Origin: an uncultured delta proteobacterium
GTDB taxonomy: Bacteria; Myxococcota_A; Bradymonadia; REDH01
Direction of reading: 5' to 3'
NCBI GenBank assembly: GCA_903873545.1
Contig: CAIQPA010000673.1
Location: 1 to 7,654 of the forward strand
DNA length: 7,654 nucleotides
How positions within the stretch are numbered: the stretch's first letter is position 1; each line of letters begins with the position of its first letter. The notes under the pieces were generated by a model, which worked only from the letters and a program-made list of their open reading frames with translations, had not been told where the DNA came from and did no database searches. Both the position numbers and the translations under genes were made by a program. This document shows, in pieces, positions 1 to 7,200 of this stretch.

Positions 1-612
1 GAGAGCGCGGCCTTCTACTCCAAGCTGCTCAAGCTCGAGTTCTGCTTCGAGGCGAGCGACCGCTTCGACGAGGTCTTTGATGAGACGCGTCGCCGGTTTG
101 TTGCGCTGGGCTGGGCCTCGGACGGGGCGGAGGGGACGATGGAGATCACGCGGCCGCTGCATCCGGGCGCGGAGTTCCTGCGTGCACTGCTGGTGTCGAC
201 AATCGAGACCTACTGGCTGATCGCCGATGTGCTGGCAGAGAGCGCTGCCTCGGGCGAGGAGGAGTGGCTGGACGGCAAGGCGCTGTCGAAGTCGATCCTG
301 TCGCGCGGACGCCGGAGCTACCAGGAGGGGCGGCTGCTCTTCCCCGAGTCACTGGCAGTCAGTGCGTTCGACAACGCGATCAAGATTTTCCGCGACAGTG
401 ACCTGGGCGTGGGCGACTTCCTGGAGTCGAAGTCGGAGCAGAAGGGGCGGAAGAGCACGAAGTTGTTCCGGGTGCGACGGGAGCGTGCAGGTGCGCTGCG
501 TCTGCTCGCCGATCGGCTGCTGGCGCTCAAGCAGCCTCGTGCACCGGGACTGCCGGTGCAGCCGACCGCCAGCGTCCGGAGCGTGGAGTCGCCCGCTGCG
601 CCGGTCGCTTAG
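1..612 (+). CDS. plsB: Glycerol-3-phosphate 1-O-acyltransferase, C-terminal part (5' end outside window)
   Basis: The frame is open from base 1 to the TAG at 610-612 and gives 203 residues with no start of its own; the ATG at 139 is internal because similarity-bearing sequence lies upstream of it. The segment resembles the region after the catalytic domain of PlsB, the inner-membrane enzyme that acylates position 1 of sn-glycerol-3-phosphate in the first step of phospholipid synthesis. Recognisable pieces are an aromatic stretch FYSKLLKLEFCFEASDRF (residues 5-22), a helix around HPGAEFLRALLVSTIETYWL, and the closing LSKSILSRGRRSYQEGRLL and SAFDNAIKIFRDSD segments. These match in order and spacing what I recall of the E. 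coli PlsB C-terminus. The acyltransferase HX4D motif would lie left of the window, so catalysis cannot be checked. After a basic stretch the protein ends in a Pro/Ala/Val-rich tail of about 25 residues that looks disordered. The family call is from memory of the sequence and is fairly but not fully secure; the gene symbol follows from it. Confidence 0.72.
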   Translation, partial: ESAAFYSKLLKLEFCFEASDRFDEVFDETRRRFVALGWASDGAEGTMEITRPLHPGAEFLRALLVSTIETYWLIADVLAESAASGEEEWLDGKALSKSILSRGRRSYQEGRLLFPESLAVSAFDNAIKIFRDSDLGVGDFLESKSEQKGRKSTKLFRVRRERAGALRLLADRLLALKQPRAPGLPVQPTASVRSVESPAAPVA

Positions 613-619
613 CGCGACC
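603..619. terminator. Short hairpin spanning both convergent stop codons
   Basis: GGTCGC (603-608) and GCGACC (614-619) are perfect inverted repeats separated by the 5-base loop TTAGC. The loop and inner stem contain the stop codons of both converging genes (TAG at 610-612 on +, TAA at 611-609 on -). The stem has five G:C pairs out of six and forms equally on transcripts from either strand. No T-run follows on either side, so it is not a canonical intrinsic terminator. A competing 5-bp stem (614-618 with 632-636) is also possible. A bidirectional pause or mRNA 3'-end role is inference; in GC-rich DNA a stem this short can arise by chance. Confidence 0.3.
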
Positions 620-3600
620 AGTCGAGGGTGAGTCGCTGCGCCTCTTCGATGGAGGCTGCGCAGGTTGCGAAGGCTGGATAGTCGGCCGTCGCGATGTAGC
701 GATAGGGGGCGGTGATGGTGTGCTCTATGGTGAGCAGGTCGCCTTCTTGCGTTGCCGTCCGTTGGAAGGTGAGGCCGGCGCAGTCGAGGTTGACCGGGTC
801 GGGGAGCCGGCTGAGTCGGAAGCCCGTGGGCGGGCGGAAGGCGATGCGTACCGTCTCGTCGAGGTAGGCCTCTGCGCGCAGCGGTGAGGTCCGCTCCGCG
901 GAGGTGGCGAAGGCCTGTGCGAGCGGTCGTGCGAAGAGCGCGCCCTCGTAGTGGAGGCGCTCTGCCTCTGCGCGGGTGAAGCCTTGGGCCGAGAAGTCGT
1001 AGCGGACGGAGAGCGGGGCATCGAGCGCGTCGAGACCGTCGACGGTGAGCTCTCGCAGGGCGATGGAGGGGAAGGTGCGGGAGAGCCTCCGTTCGGAGCG
1101 CTGCAGCCGCTCCTGCGCGTCGGGTACGGCGTGGACGAAGCGCCGGAAGGCTGCCGCGTCGGAGAGTGGCACAGATTCGGTGAGTGCGCCTTGGACGCTG
1201 CCATCGGCGCCAAGCGTAAGGGTTGCCTGGATGCGGTTCTGCCAGGTTGCTCGGGGCGCGACAGGCACCTGGAGGAGGTTGTCGGGCGAACGCTGGTCGA
1301 TGGCGACGGTGCCTTGGACGGAGCGCGGGAGGAGGTTGAAGACGGCGTCGTCATCCTCGGGGTCGAGCCAATAGGCGCGGCCGCTGAGGTCGACGCGGAG
1401 GGCGCGGTAGCCCCAGGCGCTGTTGTCGAAGAGGGGGCGGCTGACGGGATCGGCGTCGATGGAGCGGATGGCGACCTCCGCGGTCTTGAAGCCGCGCGAG
1501 GTGAGCAGGAGGCGGAGCGCTGCGCTGCGGTCGCCACGCTGCCGGAGGAGGGAGGCGAAGCCAGTGGGCTGGGCCCAATCGTCTGCGGGCAGCACGGTGG
1601 TGTTGACCCAGCGGAAGAGGGTACGGAGCGTGGCTTCGTCGCGGTCTACGGGGAGCCCGCCGGTGACGACCGCGAGGAGCCGCGCGGGTGCGACCTCGTC
1701 GAACCACTGCCAGCGCATGCGCCAGAGGAGCCAGGTCTGCATGTTGAAGTTGCGGGCCATGGCAACGCTCGGCACGAACTCCTCCTCGGGCGCGGAGGGT
1801 TCATCGGTGCGGTAGGGCTGCATGTCGTGTTCGACGAAGGCGTAGTGGACGCGGCCGTCGGCACGGGTGACGACGGGCGGGTTGGCGAAGCGGACATCGA
1901 CGATGAGCCCCTTCTCCCAGCTGTCGGGGAAGTCGTAGCTGGCGCTGGACTCCACGAAGTGGGCGTTTGGTGCGCGGAACATGAAGCGGGGTGTTGGCGC
2001 CCAGACCTCGGGCGCAAAGGGCCGAGACTCCAGCAGGTAGGCGACCTCGATGAGGTCACCGACCTCGAGGTTGGCGAAGGAGAGGCTCTCCTTGCCGGCG
2101 GTATCTGCGACGGGGAGCGGGGTGCCGTCGGGCTTGATGGAGCGGGCGAGGAGGAGTTCTGCTTCGCCGGGCAGGTTCACCTCGCCGAGCTCGTCGAGGC
2201 TGTCGCGGGTGCCGAGCTCGATGATCTGGTGCACGAGCGTGAGGGCGCTGCCGTCGGCGGCGATGCGGACATCCATGGCGTCGAGCAGGTAGGTGGCGCC
2301 AGAGCTGACCTGCTCCGTGCGCTCCTTGCGTGCTGCGAGGATACGGGCGGAGCGGCTCGCGACTTCGGGGGTGAGGCTTGGCAGTCCAAGCCGGAAGGCG
2401 GCGAGTTCGCGCCGGAGGTCTGTTGGAGCGGCCGCTGCGGACTGTTGCAGCGCAGCGATGGCAGGGCCGCGAGCTGGCGCCTCTGCTGCAAGTAGCGATG
2501 CGAGGATGGCCGGCTCCGCGAACCGCCGCTCGAGGGTCTGGAGGGTCTCGGTGCGGTCGGCCGGATTGCCGGTGTAGGCGGAGAGCAGGAACTGGTGCCT
2601 GGCCCGTTCGAGGTCGCCGGGTCGGAGGGCGGAGAGCGCGCGTGCCTCCTCGTAGGCCTCCTGGAAGCGACCCTGTGCGAGTGACTCATGCTCGAGGCGC
2701 CAGGCTCGCCCTGCTTCACAGGGCGCGAGGGCTGCGGGGAGCGCAGCGGAGGCCGCGAAGGTCCCCTCGGAGGCACGCCAGGCGAGCAGTTCGGTCGCTA
2801 GCCTGCAGGGCGCCGGCACGCTGCTTAGCCCCTGCAGCAGGAGTCGGGTTGCGGCGTCGACGTCGCCCTCATCCCGCAGCAGACCACCAAGCGCGAGGAG
2901 CGCTGCGGGGGAGCGCTGAAGGCCGGGGAGCGATGCGAGCTTGTTGCGCGCAGCGCGGGCGCGGCCGTCGGCGGCGAGCGCCTTGGCGAGGGCTGTCTCG
3001 GGGAGTGTGTCCTGCTGCCAGCCTGCGACGGACCGTTCGAGCAGGGCTCTGGCCAGGTGGGCACGCTCGGCCTCGGCAAACCAGGGGAGCTCGGCATAGG
3101 CGTTTGCACGGCGCCAGAGTTGGAGCGGCGCGTCGGTCTCGCTTTCACGCGAGGCGAGTGCATGCAGGAGCTCTTCGTCGCCCGTATCTTGCGCGAACTC
3201 GAACCACCAGAGCGGAGCCGAGGCAGTCTTGGGGAGCAGGCCCCCGTAGAGCGCCTCGGCAAGCGCCGCGCGAAGCTCACGCACGGGGTCGGGGCTTCGG
3301 AGCGGCGCGACGCTGGCGCGGGCGGGGCCGGTGGGTCGCTCGGCAGCCGCGAGTCGGGCACCCTCGTCCGCGGTTGGGGTGACCCGGAGGCCGAGCCGCA
3401 GCTGGCCGGTCGCGGAGGCAACAACGGCACGGATGCGGACGGTGCCGCGACCGAGCTCGACCCAGCCGTTGCTCCGGTCGCCCTCGTAGCGGCGGTCGCG
3501 GTCCACCCGGAGCAGCTCGCTCTGCTGAAGCTCGATGCGGAGCGGGTTATCGGCCGTCACAGAGACGACCGCCCTGCCCTCACGCTCCACTTCGAACCAG

Positions 3601-4253
3601 CCTTCGACGAGGTAGAGGCCCATGCCGCGAGTGGCGATTTCGGCCGTAGCACCAGCCTGCTCTACCTCGAAGGTTGGGAGGGAGAGCCCGCCCAGTTGAT
3701 AGGCGGCTGCCAGGATCGTGTCGCCGGCTGCAGCGAGCGGCGTGTCGAGTCCCCTCGCCGGGTCGAGCGGGAAGGGGCCCGCGACGCGAAGTTGGGGCAG
3801 GATGGGGTTCTGTCCCCGTTGCGGTGTGGCGCTGATGCGGGCGAGGCCCAGCCCCCGGACCTCGCGCAGTTCGGCAAGGGCAGCGAGCCGGAGGTCTTCC
3901 CATGGGCCCGAAAGAGCGGCCACGCCGACCGGGTCGCCGACGAGCGCAGGGTTGTCTGCCGCGAGCCGCGCGGCGGCGAGCGTGCGCAGCCAGGGCTCCC
4001 ACGGCGCCTCGGCGAGCGCAGGTTGCCGGAGCGCATCGAAGGCCTGCTTCGGACGGTCGGCAGCCTCGAAGAGCGAGGAGGCGAACCAGCCCGTACCGGA
4101 GCCTTCGAGGACGAGTGCGTCAAGCGCTGCGGCGGGGGCCGGAGGGAGCGCCCGGAGCGGTTCGTCGAGCACCTCACGGAGCAGGCGCGGAGCGCCGCAG
4201 CCCGTGAGCAGGAGCAGTCCGAGCGCGAGGGTTCGAGTGATGTTCGGGCTCAT
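609..4253 (-). CDS. DUF3857/transglutaminase-like lipoprotein with degenerate catalytic triad
   Basis: Complete 1214-residue protein. The start at 4253 is fixed by a lipoprotein signal (LTGC, Cys19), a GGAGGT ribosome site 6 nt upstream, and a 4-bp overlap with the preceding gene. Approximate domains: 1-19 signal; 150-300 beta-rich region with a GPFP motif (159-162) and a PA14/lectin-like strand pattern; 320-620 Ala/Leu/Arg-rich helical repeats of TPR type; 650-850 DUF3857-like; 865-970 transglutaminase-like; 1000-1214 C-terminal beta-rich module with a DYPAF motif (1191-1195). In the transglutaminase region the usual GDC-K-D becomes GDRS (907-910), so the nucleophile is Arg909; the His position is occupied by Arg950 (next to Tyr949), while the Asp of the Y-x-LD motif survives as Asp964. 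It is therefore predicted to be inactive as a Cys enzyme. The Cys after the signal predicts lipid anchoring; residue +2 is Gly, so outer-membrane sorting is possible. It is second in an operon with its apparent catalytic paralogue. The substrate is unknown; a binding, scaffold or regulatory role is inference. Confidence 0.88.
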   Translation of the reverse strand: MSPNITRTLALGLLLLTGCGAPRLLREVLDEPLRALPPAPAAALDALVLEGSGTGWFASSLFEAADRPKQAFDALRQPALAEAPWEPWLRTLAAARLAADNPALVGDPVGVAALSGPWEDLRLAALAELREVRGLGLARISATPQRGQNPILPQLRVAGPFPLDPARGLDTPLAAAGDTILAAAYQLGGLSLPTFEVEQAGATAEIATRGMGLYLVEGWFEVEREGRAVVSVTADNPLRIELQQSELLRVDRDRRYEGDRSNGWVELGRGTVRIRAVVASATGQLRLGLRVTPTADEGARLAAAERPTGPARASVAPLRSPDPVRELRAALAEALYGGLLPKTASAPLWWFEFAQDTGDEELLHALASRESETDAPLQLWRRANAYAELPWFAEAERAHLARALLERSVAGWQQDTLPETALAKALAADGRARAARNKLASLPGLQRSPAALLALGGLLRDEGDVDAATRLLLQGLSSVPAPCRLATELLAWRASEGTFAASAALPAALAPCEAGRAWRLEHESLAQGRFQEAYEEARALSALRPGDLERARHQFLLSAYTGNPADRTETLQTLERRFAEPAILASLLAAEAPARGPAIAALQQSAAAAPTDLRRELAAFRLGLPSLTPEVASRSARILAARKERTEQVSSGATYLLDAMDVRIAADGSALTLVHQIIELGTRDSLDELGEVNLPGEAELLLARSIKPDGTPLPVADTAGKESLSFANLEVGDLIEVAYLLESRPFAPEVWAPTPRFMFRAPNAHFVESSASYDFPDSWEKGLIVDVRFANPPVVTRADGRVHYAFVEHDMQPYRTDEPSAPEEEFVPSVAMARNFNMQTWLLWRMRWQWFDEVAPARLLAVVTGGLPVDRDEATLRTLFRWVNTTVLPADDWAQPTGFASLLRQRGDRSAALRLLLTSRGFKTAEVAIRSIDADPVSRPLFDNSAWGYRALRVDLSGRAYWLDPEDDDAVFNLLPRSVQGTVAIDQRSPDNLLQVPVAPRATWQNRIQATLTLGADGSVQGALTESVPLSDAAAFRRFVHAVPDAQERLQRSERRLSRTFPSIALRELTVDGLDALDAPLSVRYDFSAQGFTRAEAERLHYEGALFARPLAQAFATSAERTSPLRAEAYLDETVRIAFRPPTGFRLSRLPDPVNLDCAGLTFQRTATQEGDLLTIEHTITAPYRYIATADYPAFATCAASIEEAQRLTLDWSR
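1362..1529 (-). other. Degenerate transglutaminase active-site segment
   Basis: This stretch encodes residues 909-964 of the lipoprotein. Aligned by eye to the upstream paralogue, codon 1529-1527 is CGC (Arg909) where the paralogue has the catalytic TGC (Cys). Codon 1406-1404 is CGC (Arg950) where the paralogue has His. Codon 1364-1362 is GAC (Asp964), the conserved third member. The surrounding pattern is kept: RQRGD before the lost Cys, a helix and a GFKTAEVAIRS strand after it, and AYWLDPE at the Asp. The fold therefore looks retained while two of three catalytic residues are gone. The reading frame is intact, so this is a pseudoenzyme and not a decaying pseudogene. The exact column of the lost His (Arg950 or Tyr949) is uncertain without a computed alignment, but neither is His. 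Confidence 0.75.
4197..4253 (-). other. Lipoprotein signal peptide with lipobox
   Basis: The first 19 codons encode a short n-region with a single Arg (Arg7), a hydrophobic core LALGLLLL, and the lipobox L16-T17-G18-C19. Signal peptidase II would cut before Cys19, which would be lipidated. Residue 20 is Gly, not the Asp that marks inner-membrane retention in E. coli, so outer-membrane localisation is plausible; sorting rules differ between lineages. Confidence 0.85.
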
Positions 4254-7200
4254 GGCGCCACCTCCAGCTCATAGCCATAGGTTCGATCGAGCAGCGCCTC
4301 GGCCTCGGCCAGGAGTGCGCGGAACGCGGGGTAGTCGGCGGGCGCGATGCGGGAGGTGAGGAGTTCGAAGGCGTAGTGGGCCTTGAGGCTGCGCGGCCCG
4401 GTCTCGATGTTGACGACGATGCGGAGTTGTTCGCTGGAGCGCTCATATCGGACGGGTGAGCCGGAGTTCCAGCGGCCGGGTGGGAGTTCGAGTTCGTGAT
4501 CTTCTTCGATACGGTAGGCCTGCGCGAGGTCGAGTGGCTGGGTACGCCTTGCGGCGGCGGCGAAGCGGGCGCTGATGTCGGAATCTCGGCCGACCGGGCG
4601 GAGCTGCAGCAGGTTGCCTGCGCGGGTCGCCCAGGTGCCACCGCTGAAGCGGACGGTGGTCTCGACCGGGGCACCGAGCGGCGTGAGTGGGGCAACGGTG
4701 AACTCGGAGATGGCGATGCCGCGATAGAGATCGGAGTACCAGGCGGAGAGCGTCTCGAGCCGCTTGTCGGCTGCCTCGAGCTGCGAGCGGGCGCCTGGCG
4801 CGAAGAGGCCTGTCTGCCGCGACGAGAGCTCTCCCGAGGCGATTCCGTCGGACGAGACCGTCGCCTTGATTGAGACAGTCCGAACACTTGCGCTCGAGGG
4901 CTGCGCGGGGGTGGTGACGGGACGGCCACCCTTCCCGTCGAGGATGATGAGGGCGGTGGCGTTCTGGTCGGCGGAGGGGAGTTCGCGGAGGCCGTTGTGG
5001 CCGGCCGTGCCATCGAGATAGAGGTCGAGTGCGGGCACATAGGCGATGGCGTGATTGAAGATGGCGAGGCTCGGCGGCCCTGAGACCACGCGGCCGAGGT
5101 CGCTGGTCCGGATGAGGACGATGTTGGCCTCGATGCCTGCCTCGTTCAGCATGACCTTGATGAGGGAGGCTGTGTCTTTGCAGTCGCCGAACTTGCGCTG
5201 AAAGATGTCGATCACCCTGTAGGGCTTGAATCCATGGATGCCGAACTCGAGCCCCACGTAGCGGATGTTGCGAACGACGAAGTCGTGGATCGCAGCAACC
5301 TTCTCTGCCGTCGTCTGCTTGCCGGCCACGAGCTGTGCGACTGTGGTGCGCATGTCGTCGGAGAGGGTGAACTGTTCACGGATGAGCGACCAGTACCAGC
5401 GTGAGAGGTCGTTCCAATCCGCGTAGGTAGAGACCAGGAGTGTCGGGTAGACCTCCGCTGCGCCTGGCGTGGCGGTCTCGTAACGAATGCCGGCGAGGGG
5501 GCCGACGGAGAGGTCGTAGATGGTGCGTTCGCCTTCGCGGCGCTCTGCGAGGGCGGCACCTTCGATGCCCGTCACGGCGGAGTAGAGTCTGCGGCCACGC
5601 GGGAGGCTCACCGCATAGCGGCTGCTGGTGGTGGGCTCGTCACCGCCGAGCTGCCAGAAGTCTCCGAAGTAGCCATCGAAGATGTTGCGCGCCGAGATGT
5701 CGGAGAGGAGGTACTCAACGGAGACGATGTCTCCGACCTCCACCGAGGGGATGGTGATGCGGTGCGAACGGGCGGAGTAGTACATGTTGTTACTGTCGCC
5801 TGATGCATCCCACTCCTGCTCTTCGAAGGTCTCGCGCGGGCTGCCATCGGCCTTGAATACTGCGACGCGCTCGACCTTGGCGGTCTGCTCGCCCGGGTCG
5901 TAGCCGAAGTCGAAGGCCGACCATTGCTCGGCCGCCTCGCGCGAACGAACCCAGACGGCATCGCGGTGGTAGGTCGCCGACAGACCGTTCGGAAAGACCT
6001 CGATGACCCTCTGCCGCAGGAGGGTGGTGGCGGAGAAGTCGGGGTCGGGTGTCGAGGCTGCCTTGAGGGCGAGGAGGGCGGGGTCGGGGACGATCTGGCT
6101 GCGCCAGAAGGCAGCCTCGTCGAGCGCGAGGTGCTCGCGGAGCCGGACCAGCTCGGGGCGCTGCGGGGCGCGGACGATGGCCTCTCCCAGCAGCGCGACC
6201 GCCTTCTCGCGGAGTCCGAGTTCGGAGAGCCAACGGGCCTTGGCTGCGCGGGGCTCGGGGCAGTCGCGGCAGAGCTCCAGCGCGCGGTCGAGGAGGGCGC
6301 CGTAATGCTCGGAAGGGGCACGCTCCGAGCTCTCCACCGCCCGCTGCAGCCTCGCCCTTCCGAGCCAGGTTGCGGGGTCGCGCGGGAAGCGCTCGGCGAT
6401 GGCGTCTGCCATCTCGAGGACCTCGTCCGACGGCAGGAGTGTAAGGAGCGATGCGAGGTAGGATTCGGCCGCACTCCAGGAGGGTAGCGACAGCGCGAGG
6501 AGCTGCTCATAGCGCGCTGTGGCCTCGTCGAGCCGCAGCAGCTTTTCGCTATCGGAGATGGCTGCCCGCAGGAGCGCAGGCACCTCGGGGGCCACCTGCA
6601 GGAGCCGGTCGCGCTCCTCCGCGGCCCACCGGTCAAACCCCTCCTCGCTCAGAAGCGATGCGTAGATAAGACGAGGTGGCAGCCATTCGGGATAGGCTGC
6701 GGCCAGAGCCTCGATGCCCGTGCGGTGGGCTGCGGCAGCCTCGGCCGACGGGTCTTCCCTTAGCGTCTCGAGCCGGCGGAGTTCGATGGCAGGGTCGTGC
6801 GCGAGCGCGACGGCCCGCTCGAAACCCTCCATCGCCATCCAGCGCTCCGGCCTAGCTTCCGCGGCGAGCCACTCGTCGATGGCGGTGCAGTCGGTGCGCT
6901 CCTTCTGCTGGGCGAAGGCGGCGGTCCAGGGCTGCGTGACGTCGTTGGGCCTGAGCATGCGGTCGATGACGAGCGAAGCCACGATGGCGCGGCAGGAGGC
7001 GGGCGCCTTGGTGGTGCCACCGATGTAGGCGGGCAGCGGCCACTTGGCGGCCGGAGCGGCGAGCGCGACTGTCGCCGGCTGCACGAACTCCGGCGCCAAT
7101 GCCGAGCCATCCGGCCGATAGAGTCGCAGATGGAAGCCGAGCGGTCCGTCGGCCGAGGCGAGCTTGAGCATGATCGTGTGGCGCCCCCGGGAGAGCGGGA

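Noticed and set aside
139..141. ATG at 139 as the start of a small independent + strand gene
   Set aside because: The frame is open from base 1, and residues encoded before 139 already match the PlsB-like pattern, so this Met is internal.
951..2495. Long + strand open frame of 514 codons opposite the lipoprotein gene
   Set aside because: Its first codon positions lie opposite the third positions of the real gene. A stop there needs A at a third position, which is rare in this GC-rich gene, so the frame stays open by composition. The translation is low-complexity (Gly/Glu/Val/Ala-rich) with no domain.
609..4253. Lipoprotein gene as a decaying pseudogene
   Set aside because: The frame is uninterrupted over 1214 codons with a good signal peptide, lipobox and ribosome site. 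Loss of catalytic residues alone indicates a pseudoenzyme.
3057..4274. Second antisense + strand open frame of 405 codons
   Set aside because: It is in the same register relative to the lipoprotein gene as the frame at 951-2495 and has the same compositional explanation. It would also cover the signal peptide and start region of a well-supported gene.
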